The notes under the pieces are model-generated. The model made no database searches. It was not told the DNA's origin and saw nothing but the letters and a program-made list of their open reading frames with translations. Source: CAMTWZ01 sp041749075 (GTDB lineage Bacteria > Bacteroidota > Rhodothermia > Balneolales > HLUCCA01). From it: a DNA stretch of 64,000 bases. A program made the translations under genes and the position numbers. Below are positions 53,427 to 61,065 of the stretch, piece after piece (position 1 is the stretch's first letter; every line of letters begins with the position of its first letter). The stretch covers positions 62,001 to 126,000 of the forward strand of contig JBGTBY010000031.1 of assembly GCA_041749075.1 (NCBI GenBank). The letters run 5' to 3'.

Positions 53427-54134
53427 TTAGCGCAGGATTCCGTCTTGGAGTCGGGGAACGAGATCGTATGAATCAATCGTGCTACAATAGGGGATATCCG
53501 CCTCAGAACCAAGCTCCGACAAGCGAATGGCATGGTTTGTTCCGCGGATGGTTTTCTTCAAGGAGCGGGAGAATTTGGTATAGAGTCCGTGAGCGACTTT
53601 CGCACCATCCAATGCCGATTCAGGGAGCGATCCCTCGTACACGATATCAATGATCATTCCGGCGCAAAGCAGATCTTCCATGGAAAGGCGTGTTTTCCAG
53701 CCGGCGCATACGAATTTGACCTCGTGTTCGGCTTCTTTCACGGCTTTGGCCACGGCCGACGCATTCAGGAATGATCCGATCAGGATTTCCTCGGCATCTA
53801 GACTTCTGGCAATGGCCACGGTCCCATTCGTTGTGGTGAGGATGAGGGTTTTGTTCTCGATGACTTCACGCGTGTATTCCAGAGGGGAATTGCCAAGTGC
53901 ATAGCCATCGATGCGTTTTCCATCACGTTCTCCACAAAGGATGTACGTTTTGGGATCCAATTGCTGTGCGATGGTGCCTGCTTTGCCCATATCCTCCACT
54001 GGAATGATGCCTTTGGCGCCATTCGCCAACGCGGTAACGATGGTGGAACTGGCACGAAGCACATCAATCACGACGACGGTTTTTCCGCGAGCCTCTTCTT
54101 CCTGGAACGACCAGGCGGTTGAATAAACATCCAT
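53427..54134 (-). CDS. comB: 2-phosphosulfolactate phosphatase
   Basis: The 235-residue protein matches ComB: VVIDVLRASSTIVTALANGAKGIIPVED at the N-terminus, GERDGKRIDGYALGNSPLEYT, TTTNGTVAIARSLDAEEIL and CAGWKTRLSMEDLLCAGMIID. It dephosphorylates 2-phosphosulfolactate to sulfolactate; in archaea this is coenzyme M synthesis, but in bacteria of this group it fits sulfolactate or sulfonolipid metabolism. Gaps to ftsK (3 bp) and gcvT (9 bp) indicate co-transcription. Confidence 0.93.
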   Translation of the reverse strand: MDVYSTAWSFQEEEARGKTVVVIDVLRASSTIVTALANGAKGIIPVEDMGKAGTIAQQLDPKTYILCGERDGKRIDGYALGNSPLEYTREVIENKTLILTTTNGTVAIARSLDAEEILIGSFLNASAVAKAVKEAEHEVKFVCAGWKTRLSMEDLLCAGMIIDIVYEGSLPESALDGAKVAHGLYTKFSRSLKKTIRGTNHAIRLSELGSEADIPYCSTIDSYDLVPRLQDGILR

Positions 54135-54143
54135 TACGATAAC

Positions 54144-55253
54144 TTATGCCTTCTTGATGAATGGTGGGCGCGTGACGACGGCCTCTACCAACTGATTGCG
54201 AATGTCGACGAATATCTTGGTTCCCTCCGACGCGTGGGCCACATCCACGTAGCCCATTCCGATGCCGATCCCCTTGACGATCGACTGCCCCCCGCTGCTC
54301 ACCTCCCCAATAGTGGCTCCCGTGGCATCGGCCAAGCGATAATGACTTCTCGGGATGGCGCGTGGCACCGAGACCACAAATCCGACCAATTTCCTTGTGA
54401 TGCCCGCGGCTTTCTGTGCCGTCAAGGCATCCGAACCTAAAAAGCGTCCCTTGCTTAGTTTGGTCACCCATCCCAAACCCGCCTCCAACGGCGACGTGGA
54501 CGACGTGATGTCGTTGCCATAGAGCGCATAACCCATCTCCAAACGCAGCGAATCGCGCGATCCCAGGCCGCACGGTTCGATACCGGCGTCGAGAAGGCGT
54601 TTCCACACATGGTCGGGGTCGATCGCATCGACCCTTTTGCCATCGACCCCTACACGGAAGTAGATCTCGAGTCCCGCCTCACCCGTGTATCCGGTAGCGG
54701 AAAGGATCACATCCTCCATCCCCATGAACGTCCCGATCTTGAAATGATAGTAGGGGATCGAGGCCAGATCCACATCCGTGAAGGCTTGCAATTTCGCGAT
54801 GGATTCGGGGCCTTGAACAGCCAAGAGGCAGGTTTCGTCGGAAATATCGGTGACAGTGGCATCAAAAGAGTTGTTCTTGACGATCCACTCAAAGTCTTTG
54901 TCCTTGTTCGAGGCATTCACCACCAATAAGTAATGATTTTCGGCGATCATGTAGACCAGAAGATCATCCACAATTCCCCCATCCTCATAGCACATGGCGG
55001 AATACTGGACGCGTCCTGGAAACAGTACCGACGCGTCGTTGGTCGTCACAAACTGGACCAGATCCAACGCTTGGGCACCCTTCACGTCGATTTCTCCCAT
55101 ATGCGACACATCGAATAGGCCGGCCCGCTCTCTGACAGCCATATGTTCTTTCACAATGCCGGCCGGATAATTCACAGGCATCTCATAACCGCCAAAATCG
55201 ATGAGCTTCGCGCCAGATTCGCGATGGGATTGAATGAATGGGGTGGTTTTCAA
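54144..55253 (-). CDS. gcvT: Glycine cleavage system T protein (aminomethyltransferase)
   Basis: The protein of ~369 residues begins KTTPFIQSHRESGAKLIDFGGYEMPVNYP, has RAGLFDVSHMGEIDVKG, SATGYTGEAGLEIYF and PCGLGSRDSLRLEMGY, and a C-terminal barrel SPLEAGLGWVTKLSKG to KPPF-like end. It transfers the methylene from the aminomethyl group to tetrahydrofolate. Two TTG codons can start it (55271 and 55253); 55253 gives the family N-terminus MKTTPF. No gcvH, gcvP or lpd is nearby. It is first in the long minus-strand run. Confidence 0.93.
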   Translation of the reverse strand: MKTTPFIQSHRESGAKLIDFGGYEMPVNYPAGIVKEHMAVRERAGLFDVSHMGEIDVKGAQALDLVQFVTTNDASVLFPGRVQYSAMCYEDGGIVDDLLVYMIAENHYLLVVNASNKDKDFEWIVKNNSFDATVTDISDETCLLAVQGPESIAKLQAFTDVDLASIPYYHFKIGTFMGMEDVILSATGYTGEAGLEIYFRVGVDGKRVDAIDPDHVWKRLLDAGIEPCGLGSRDSLRLEMGYALYGNDITSSTSPLEAGLGWVTKLSKGRFLGSDALTAQKAAGITRKLVGFVVSVPRAIPRSHYRLADATGATIGEVSSGGQSIVKGIGIGMGYVDVAHASEGTKIFVDIRNQLVEAVVTRPPFIKKA

Positions 55254-55275
55254 GGGAAAGATGTAGATCAAGGGA

Positions 55276-55338
55276 GAACAGGTACTCAGGTACTCAAGAA
55301 GAACAAGGAAGATGACTTGAGTACCTGAGTACCTGTTC
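55276..55338. repeat. Perfect 23-bp inverted repeat between gcvT and mrp
   Basis: The left arm 55276-55298 (GAACAGGTACTCAGG then TACTCAAG) pairs exactly with 55316-55338 around a 17-nt loop. Each arm contains the direct repeat GGTACTCA twice. The loop word GAACAAGGAAGA can also pair with TTCTTCCTTGTTC just downstream (to 55348), so two alternative structures are possible. It lies in the divergent promoter region of gcvT and mrp. Confidence 0.95.
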
Positions 55339-55414
55339 TTCCTTGTTCGTCAATTTACGGAATTCCCCGACTCCGAATGGATGTTCGTATCTTAACAAAA
55401 CTTCAAAAACAGAT

Positions 55415-56524
55415 ATGGCTATCACAAAAGAACAGGTTCTGGATGCGTTGAGCAATGTCATCGACCCGGATTTGAATAAAGACATCGTTACTCTGAACAT
55501 GGTCGAAGAACTGTACATCGATGGGATGAATGTGCATTTCACGGTGAATCTCACGACCCCGGCATGTCCCATGAAAGAACAAATCCAGCGCGCGGCGGAG
55601 AACGCCATCATCCATTTGGTGGATGAGAACGCGGTGCCGCACGTCACGATGACGGCGAATGTGCGCCAAAACGCGCAACCGGTCGCGGCGCCGAATGAAC
55701 CCGAAAACATGCTCGCCGGCGTCAAGAACATCATTGCGGTCGCATCAGGCAAAGGCGGAGTCGGCAAATCCACGATTTCCGTGAACATCGCCGTGGCCTT
55801 GGCCAAAACCGGCGCGAAAGTGGGCTTGGTGGACACCGATATCTATGGTCCGAGCATCCCGACCATGTTCGCGACGACCGAGCGTCCCAACATCAACACC
55901 CAGCGCAAGCTCATCCCCATCGAAAAATATGGCGTGAAACTGCTATCGATGGGTTTCTTGGTGGATCCGGATCAAGCCGTCGTCTGGCGCGGACCGATGG
56001 TATCCTCCGCCGTCAAGCAATTCCTCACCGATTCGCAATGGGGCGAACTCGACTATTTAGTAATGGATCTGCCACCTGGAACAGGCGACATCCAGCTGAC
56101 CATCGTTCAAACCGTGCCATTGACGGGAGCCGTGATTGTATCGACTCCTCAAGATGTGGCCTTGGATGATGCGCGCAAAGGTGTCGCCATGTTCAAAAAA
56201 GTGAATGTGCCCGTGCTTGGCATCGTTGAAAACATGGCTTATTTCACACCACCGGATGCGCCTGACAAGAAATACCACATTTTCGGGAAGGATGGGGCGC
56301 GCAATCTGGCCACCCGTTTGGATGTTCCGTTCTTGGGCGAAGTGCCCCTCGAACAGATGGTGCGCGAAGGCGGCGACGAAGGACTTCCCGCGGTGCTCAA
56401 AGACGAAACCTCGCCAGCGGCCATGGCCCTGACCGACATCGCCATCAAAGTGGCGCAGCAAGTCTCCATCCGGAACATGACGCAAGATGCGACGCAGAAG
56501 GTGGAGATCCTCTTTAAGCCGTAG
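55415..56524 (+). CDS. Mrp/ApbC-type iron-sulfur carrier P-loop ATPase
   Basis: The 369-residue protein has an N-terminal MIP18/DUF59 domain (VLDALSNVIDPDLNKDIVTL, TTPACPMKEQIQ) and a MinD-like ATPase (VASGKGGVGKSTISVNIAVA, VDTDIYGPSIPTMF, VMDLPPGTGDIQLTI, VPVLGIVENMAYF). It carries or transfers Fe-S clusters in the cytoplasm. The frame opens earlier at a TTG (55343) inside the inverted repeat, but ATG 55415 (MAITKEQVLDAL) gives the family start. Notably the usual C-x-x-C near the C-terminus of ApbC is not seen in the visible tail. Confidence 0.93.
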   Translation: MAITKEQVLDALSNVIDPDLNKDIVTLNMVEELYIDGMNVHFTVNLTTPACPMKEQIQRAAENAIIHLVDENAVPHVTMTANVRQNAQPVAAPNEPENMLAGVKNIIAVASGKGGVGKSTISVNIAVALAKTGAKVGLVDTDIYGPSIPTMFATTERPNINTQRKLIPIEKYGVKLLSMGFLVDPDQAVVWRGPMVSSAVKQFLTDSQWGELDYLVMDLPPGTGDIQLTIVQTVPLTGAVIVSTPQDVALDDARKGVAMFKKVNVPVLGIVENMAYFTPPDAPDKKYHIFGKDGARNLATRLDVPFLGEVPLEQMVREGGDEGLPAVLKDETSPAAMALTDIAIKVAQQVSIRNMTQDATQKVEILFKP

Positions 56525-56550
56525 GGGCGGATGGCATCCGCCCCTTTTGA
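56524..56550 (+). terminator. Palindromic terminator after mrp
   Basis: GGGGCGGATG-G-CATCCGCCCC (56524-56544), a perfect 10-bp stem, overlaps the last base of the mrp stop codon and is followed by TTTTG. It has the form of a rho-independent terminator and belongs to the same GC-palindrome style as those found inside coding sequences. Confidence 0.8.
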
Positions 56551-56580
56551 TGAAAGGATGAAGAGATGAATTGACGAAGG

Positions 56581-56934
56581 TTATGTGTTTGCGTTTTTCT
56601 TAACGGCTTGCCAGTAGCGGTAGATTTTCACGGATAGTGAATGAGCTTTTTTTATTAGAAGATCGCCTGTTTCATGAGGGATCGATTCAGTCCGTTTGGC
56701 TGCGTGCAGTAAGGACCTCACTTCGGCGCAAGATCTTTTAGCGATCAGTAGGAATCGGAGGTATTCGGCATCATAGCCACTATCGTGACCTTCTGCAATA
56801 TTGGCGGAGATGGATAAGGATGCGCGTAGGATCTGAGATTTCAAATCCCAATCGCGACTTTTACCGAACTGTTTGTGAATCTCACAATACAGGTCGATGG
56901 CCTGATTCCAGATCTGCAAGTTTTCGAAATGCAT
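56581..56934 (-). CDS. Four-helix-bundle protein (23S rRNA intervening-sequence type)
   Basis: The 117-residue intact family member has MHFENLQIWNQAIDLYCEIHKQF, then LKSQILRASLSISANIAEGHDSGYDAEYLRFL, LIAKRSCAEVRSLLHAAKR and a last helix DLLIKKAHSLSVKIYRYW. These proteins form small homopentameric helical bundles of unknown role. It lies between mrp and the HsdR-N-like gene, both on the other strand, and is flanked by inverted simple words (GATGAAGAGATGAATTGACG on the left and CTTCATCTCTTCATC on the right). Confidence 0.9.
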   Translation of the reverse strand: MHFENLQIWNQAIDLYCEIHKQFGKSRDWDLKSQILRASLSISANIAEGHDSGYDAEYLRFLLIAKRSCAEVRSLLHAAKRTESIPHETGDLLIKKAHSLSVKIYRYWQAVKKNANT

Positions 56935-57058
56935 AAGTAAGGTGAGTGGAGTTCTATATAAAGAGAGACTCCGCGCCCGATTCTTACAAGATTTGCACAG
57001 ATTTCACATACTTTGGGCCGGAAGCCCTTCATCTCTTCATCATTTCGTCTTTTCATCG

Positions 57059-57790
57059 TTGTACTACCCCGAAATAAGAACCGATCGCGGAACCGCCGAG
57101 CTGTGGAATCCGGTGTTAAAACGCAGGTATGTAGCACGTCCAGAGGAACGCGTCCGCCTCTGTTTCATCGACATGTTGCTGACGGAAAATCTGTTTCCGA
57201 GCACGAGAATCGGGTTCGAGGTGCCGGTGGATGCGATGCATGCCGATTCGGCCACCCGCGCCGACATCGTTCTATATGATGAGGATTTCAAGCCCTGGAT
57301 GTTGGTCGAATGCAAGGCTCCGGGCGTGCCGGTCACCGAAGCCACGGCCATCCAAGCCGCGCAGTACAACCGCCGCCTCGCCGCGCCCTGGGTGGTGCTG
57401 ACGAACGGGATCCGGGTTTTGGCGACTCTTCACGGGCGTATCAGTGATGCGCCCCTCGTCGCGCCCTTGCTCGAACGTCTTTCCGGGCACAACGGGCGCA
57501 TCATTGATGCGCCCATTGTTGCGCCCCTAAATTACTGGCTCGATCGCGGCTTCCTTTCCCCATCCACATCCACCGAAGAGTGGGTGGCGCTGTGCAACCA
57601 GATCTATAAGGGCTCCTATCCGGTTCGGTATTCCGAAACGCCCGTTCCGGGCTGGCAAGCCGCCGTCGGCGGATGGGGACTCTGTCTGAACGCCGGGCGA
57701 CTCGTAGCCTGGAACACAGAAAAGATGATCGAATTTGAGGGAGGGAGCGTGAGGGAGTGGGTTCGAAGAATAATTTCCACTCAACTGTAA
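57059..57790 (+). CDS. HsdR N-terminal-like (type I restriction enzyme R N-domain) protein
   Basis: The 243-residue protein has RRYVARPEERVRLCFIDMLL, ADIVLYDEDFKPWMLVECKAPGVPV (the D..ExK nuclease core) and QAAQYNRRLAAPWVVLTNGIRV, as in HsdR_N_2 proteins. These resemble the nuclease module of type I restriction enzymes but occur alone in Bacteroidota; role unknown. A TTG at 57059 gives the family N-terminus (YYPEIRTDRGTAELWNPV); the frame is open to a GTG at 56942 but that stretch overlaps a simple-word repeat. Two in-frame palindromes insert GRISDAPLVAPL and GRIIDAPIVAPL. Confidence 0.82.
   Translation: MYYPEIRTDRGTAELWNPVLKRRYVARPEERVRLCFIDMLLTENLFPSTRIGFEVPVDAMHADSATRADIVLYDEDFKPWMLVECKAPGVPVTEATAIQAAQYNRRLAAPWVVLTNGIRVLATLHGRISDAPLVAPLLERLSGHNGRIIDAPIVAPLNYWLDRGFLSPSTSTEEWVALCNQIYKGSYPVRYSETPVPGWQAAVGGWGLCLNAGRLVAWNTEKMIEFEGGSVREWVRRIISTQL
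57434..57514. repeat. Two in-frame GC palindromes in the HsdR-N-like gene
   Basis: GGGCGTATCAGTGATGCGCCC (57434-57454) and a perfect version with GGGCGCATCA-T-TGATGCGCCC (57494-57514) lie 60 bp apart in the same frame. They encode the repeated peptide GRI(S/I)DAP(L/I)VAPL. A third, similar palindrome lies at the mrp terminator (56524). This is consistent with insertion of REP-like palindromes that stayed in frame. Confidence 0.88.
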
Positions 57791-57795
57791 CAAAT

Positions 57796-57804
57796 GGGGG
57801 GGGG
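57796..57804. repeat. Poly-G tract upstream of AraC-type gene
   Basis: Nine consecutive G residues (CAAATGGGGGGGGGCGGG) lie 32 bp before the AraC-type ATG and just after the HsdR-N-like stop. Tracts of this length are slippage-prone. Here it falls in the promoter/leader region rather than in a reading frame, so length changes could alter expression. Confidence 0.8.
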
Positions 57805-57836
57805 CGGGATCATATAGGTAAAACGGATATACATAC

Positions 57837-58271
57837 ATGTCCCAGTTTCAAGAAATTAAGCTAACAGTAGAAACTCTGTTAAAAACATATAGCACCAGAA
57901 ATATGTCTGAGGCGCAAGAGCAATGGCCACACGAAGTGCGTCAAGCGATTTTATTTCTTAATAAAAATGTGTTCAATGACTTGTGTTCTGTGTCAAGTAT
58001 GAGAGCAGAGTGTCGCATTAATCAAAGGAATTTTTCGATTCATTTTAGAAGATATGTAGGTGTTACGCCAGTCGATTACATCGTTTCTCATAGAATAGAG
58101 GCGGCTAAACTGCTTCTTGGGTCTGATATATTGTGTTCTGTGAGTATCGGTGATGTTGGATGGTCGGTTGGATATGAAAATCCGTCAACGTTTGCGACGG
58201 TGTTTAAAAATAGAGTTGGCATCTCGCCATCTGATTGGGTTAGGGTGTTGAAAATTGAAGAGGAAACATAA
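57837..58271 (+). CDS. AraC-type DNA-binding protein (HTH only)
   Basis: The 144-residue protein is almost entirely an AraC HTH: RQAILFLNKNVFNDLCSVSSMRAECRINQRNFSIHF (helices in pieces), then FRRYVGVTPVDYIVSHRIEAAKLLL and SIGDVGWSVGYENPSTFATVFKNRVGISPSDW. No ligand or receiver domain is present, so regulation would come from a partner or expression level. A+T-rich codon usage differs from mrp and the aminopeptidase gene. It heads a three-gene unit with a tiny exported peptide and a propeller lipoprotein. Confidence 0.85.
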   Translation: MSQFQEIKLTVETLLKTYSTRNMSEAQEQWPHEVRQAILFLNKNVFNDLCSVSSMRAECRINQRNFSIHFRRYVGVTPVDYIVSHRIEAAKLLLGSDILCSVSIGDVGWSVGYENPSTFATVFKNRVGISPSDWVRVLKIEEET

Positions 58272-58295
58272 GTAAATATTGAATTTTAGTTAGTC

Positions 58296-58323
58296 ATTGT
58301 GTTTATATACTATAAAACACAAT
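58296..58323 (+). promoter_or_regulatory. Hairpin between AraC-type gene and small exported peptide
   Basis: ATTGTGTTT (58296-58304) and AAACACAAT (58315-58323) form a 9-bp stem with a 10-nt AT loop (ATATACTATA). It lies 20 bp before the peptide ATG. It could be an operator, an attenuator or an mRNA-processing structure giving the peptide high expression. The peptide has a GAGG ribosome site 7 nt before its ATG. Confidence 0.55.
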
Positions 58324-58343
58324 AACCAAATACTGAGGTATTT

Positions 58344-58571
58344 ATGAAAAGAACACGAAGCTTTATCGCATTAGTATTAATCTTTGCAAGTGCAAGTGCA
58401 AATGCGTTTGCATCAACCACATATCAATGTCAAGAAGGTGGATGTACATCGACTTTTGTCCAACATGAAAATGGATTCGGATGGCTTGTGTCATGCGAGG
58501 ACGGTTCATGGGCAGGTGGGTTTACATCCGGAGCGGTCTATGCTGGACATTGCCCTATGATTGCCGAGTAA
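58344..58571 (+). CDS. Small Cys-containing exported peptide
   Basis: The 75-residue precursor has a signal peptide (MKRTRSFIALVLIFASASANA, cleavage near AFAS) and a ~51-residue mature part beginning STTYQCQEGGCTSTFVQHEN and ending AVYAGHCPMIAE. Four Cys residues (Q-C-x4-C, S-C-E, H-C-P) could make two disulfides. No family recognised. Followed by a propeller lipoprotein, the arrangement recalls Bacteroides NVEALA-type peptides next to propeller proteins, though no NVEALA motif is present. A start is well supported by GAGG. Confidence 0.75.
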   Translation: MKRTRSFIALVLIFASASANAFASTTYQCQEGGCTSTFVQHENGFGWLVSCEDGSWAGGFTSGAVYAGHCPMIAE

Positions 58572-58583
58572 GACACCTATATT

Positions 58584-59654
58584 GTGAACAACCGAATACT
58601 AAGTATAGCCAGCCCAAAGTTTTGTGTTGGCTATGCTCTTTTAATTCTTCTCATAACTAGTGCTTGTGAGAAGCCCCGCCCAGCCTACGTCGAAGGCATA
58701 CCCGACATCAACTTATATTCTTACCTAACGACCCATGATTGGAACGGAGTGGTTAACGACACCTTGGTTGCAGAAACTTGGTATGATCCAAGCCATAACG
58801 AGGCATTGATTCGTCAATTTGGTAGCGTGCTGGATATCGGTAATGGAAACGTCTGGGTGTCTGATCAAATGAAAGGAACCATTCTCGAATTCGATCAAAA
58901 GGGAACGTTTGTCCGAAATGTCTTCTCAGCAGGGCGCGGACCATCCGAATTCGTCAGACCCGTATCCATGGCGATGAACAAAACATCGGGCTCGAAGGAT
59001 GTTTACGTACTCGACGATGGACAGAAAATGATAGCTAAGGTTTCGTTGGATGGTGTGGAACTTCAAAGATTTTTTTTCAAAGAGATGCCGTACATGTTTA
59101 ATGGGAACAAACTTTCGGTATTGGGAGACAACGAATTCATGTGGCCTACCTTCAATCAAGACTATGCATTGTCCAGCAGGGACACCTTGGACCAAATCTT
59201 AGCCAACAGGGTTAAACTCGTCATCCCAAGAGGATACAATCCGATTGTTCATAACAATCTCGAATATGATATCAAGGACACGGCTTTTCTCTATGCCTAT
59301 CAGGGAATTCCACTCATTTTTGTGGCCATAGATAATCAAAGAATTGTCATCAATTTGGAACCGGATAAAAATCTTGAGGAAGTCGGTACTCCGATTACCC
59401 TGCTTCCTGCGACGGATTCGTCGGTGTCTGTTCAGTTTCTCATCAGAGGCGTTGCGCTGTTCGATGATCACATTTTGGTTATTAGTAAAATCAGTCTATA
59501 CCGGATTCCGCTCGATAGAAGTAAGTCGATTACGGTTAGTTCGTTCATAGATGAAACTGGCCAGAAAGTAGCCTTTCATCCTGCCTACTTCACAGGTCAA
59601 TCTCTGTTTATGGCCAATTATCAATCAGGGAAGATCTATCGGTTAAGGTTATAG
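58584..59654 (+). CDS. 6-bladed beta-propeller lipoprotein
   Basis: The 356-residue protein has a lipoprotein signal (YALLILLITSACEKPRP) and six-bladed-propeller features: IRQFGSVLDIGNGNVWVSDQ, GTILEFDQKGTFVRNVFSAGRGPSEFVRPVSMAM in pieces, DVYVLDDGQKMIAKVSLDG, and FMANYQSGKIYRL at the end. Such propellers bind peptides, glycans or lipids at the cell surface. The start may be a GTG/TTG-type codon at 58584 (GTGAACAACCG), 12 bp after the peptide stop, so the two genes are probably coupled. A+T-rich relative to neighbours. Confidence 0.85.
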   Translation: MNNRILSIASPKFCVGYALLILLITSACEKPRPAYVEGIPDINLYSYLTTHDWNGVVNDTLVAETWYDPSHNEALIRQFGSVLDIGNGNVWVSDQMKGTILEFDQKGTFVRNVFSAGRGPSEFVRPVSMAMNKTSGSKDVYVLDDGQKMIAKVSLDGVELQRFFFKEMPYMFNGNKLSVLGDNEFMWPTFNQDYALSSRDTLDQILANRVKLVIPRGYNPIVHNNLEYDIKDTAFLYAYQGIPLIFVAIDNQRIVINLEPDKNLEEVGTPITLLPATDSSVSVQFLIRGVALFDDHILVISKISLYRIPLDRSKSITVSSFIDETGQKVAFHPAYFTGQSLFMANYQSGKIYRLRL

Positions 59655-59764
59655 GCGAAGGGAAATTACCCAAAGCACTGAGTAGTTTTACTCAATCCAC
59701 TGAGTAAATCAAAGGAGTCCGCGCTTTCGCCTCATTTCCCTATTATTGGGAAACCTGATTTCCC

Positions 59765-61063
59765 ATGCATTCCATCCATCGCGAGAAGCTCTTCTCACTG
59801 CTTTCTGAGTCGCACAGCACCGATGCCGTGCTGATTTCCGGCGCTGCGGTCCAGTTCCGTTACGGCACCGATCATGAATATCCGTTCCGCCAGGAATCGA
59901 ATTTCCAGTATTTGACCGGCGTTTGGGAACCCGATTTCAAGCTGTTGCTGGATGTGGCCACACGCGAATATCATTTATTCGCCCCGAAGCGCGACGCCCA
60001 GTTCGCGGTCTGGCATGGTTTCGTGAAATCGCTGGATGAGATCCGCGACCAGTACCAGCCCGATCATCTGCATTTCGTGGAAGACTTACCCGCCGTGATG
60101 GCCCGCATCAAGCCGAAAACGGTGCATGTGCTATGGCCCACCGACGCCGCGTTCGCATCCTGGCTGGGCTACACCCCAAGCGACGGATACTTGGCCGATA
60201 TGCTTGCGAACTGCCGTGTCCTTAAATCCGACGGTGAGCTGGAGTTGTTGCGTCGCGCCAATGTCGTAGCCAGCGCCGCTCATGATGCCGTTAAGGCCGC
60301 CATCCGCCCAGGGATGTTCGAGTACGAAGTGAAAGCCCTCTATGAATATGAGTGCCAGAAACGCGGAAGCGTGTTTCCGCCATACAATGGAATCCATGGC
60401 TCAGGCACAGGTAGCGCGATTCTTCATTACACGGAAAACCATCGGCAGATGAAGGATGGGGATATCTACCTGATCGATGCCGGCGCGGAAGTGCAAGGTT
60501 ATGCGGCGGATCTCACAAGAACCTGGGCCATCAATGGCAAAGCGACCACCATCCAGAAAGAGATCTATGCCGCTGTTCTGCATATGCAAACCGCCGCACT
60601 TGATGCCGCAAAACCCGGCGTGGCGATGGAAGATCTTCAACTATTAAGCGCACGGGTGCTGATGGATGATCTTGCGGCCATAGGACTCGTCCGCGGCACT
60701 ACTCATGAGCTGATGGAGCATAACATTTTCGCATTATTCTTCCCTCACGGACTCGGTCACTTCCTCGGACTCGATACGCATGATCCTGGCGGCTATCCGA
60801 AAGGCGTGCAACGCATCGATCGTCCCGGTTTGCGTTACCTGCGGGCCCGCCGCACTCTGGAGACGGGCATGGTCGTCACCATCGAACCGGGTTGTTACGT
60901 CATTCCGGCCTTGCTCGAACCGGCGTTCGAGAATCCATCCGTCGCCAAATTCCTGAATGTCGACAAGCTGAAATCCATGCTCGATTTCGGCGGCATCCGC
61001 ATCGAAGACAACATCATCATCACAAAAAATGGCATCGAAAACATGACCACCGCCATCAAGTAA
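59765..61063 (+). CDS. pepP: Xaa-Pro aminopeptidase (M24B, aminopeptidase P)
   Basis: The 432-residue protein has an N-terminal creatinase-like domain (FRYGTDHEYPFRQESNFQYLTG) and a pita-bread metallopeptidase: GIHGSGTGSAILHYTENH, DAGAEVQGYAADLTRTW (two Asp ligands), HGLGHFLGLDTHDPGG (His), TIEPGCYVIP and GIRIEDNIII (Glu ligands). It removes N-terminal residues preceding proline with two Mn or Co ions. It is 2 bp ahead of the S9 peptidase gene, giving a proline-peptide-degrading pair. Confidence 0.95.
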   Translation: MHSIHREKLFSLLSESHSTDAVLISGAAVQFRYGTDHEYPFRQESNFQYLTGVWEPDFKLLLDVATREYHLFAPKRDAQFAVWHGFVKSLDEIRDQYQPDHLHFVEDLPAVMARIKPKTVHVLWPTDAAFASWLGYTPSDGYLADMLANCRVLKSDGELELLRRANVVASAAHDAVKAAIRPGMFEYEVKALYEYECQKRGSVFPPYNGIHGSGTGSAILHYTENHRQMKDGDIYLIDAGAEVQGYAADLTRTWAINGKATTIQKEIYAAVLHMQTAALDAAKPGVAMEDLQLLSARVLMDDLAAIGLVRGTTHELMEHNIFALFFPHGLGHFLGLDTHDPGGYPKGVQRIDRPGLRYLRARRTLETGMVVTIEPGCYVIPALLEPAFENPSVAKFLNVDKLKSMLDFGGIRIEDNIIITKNGIENMTTAIK

Positions 61064-61065
61064 TC

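Noticed and set aside
59655..59764. Hairpins between the propeller gene and pepP (TGAGTAG/TTTTACTCA and GGGAAAT/ATTTCCC)
   Set aside because: Stems are short or interrupted and several alternatives compete; too weak to call a terminator or a riboswitch.
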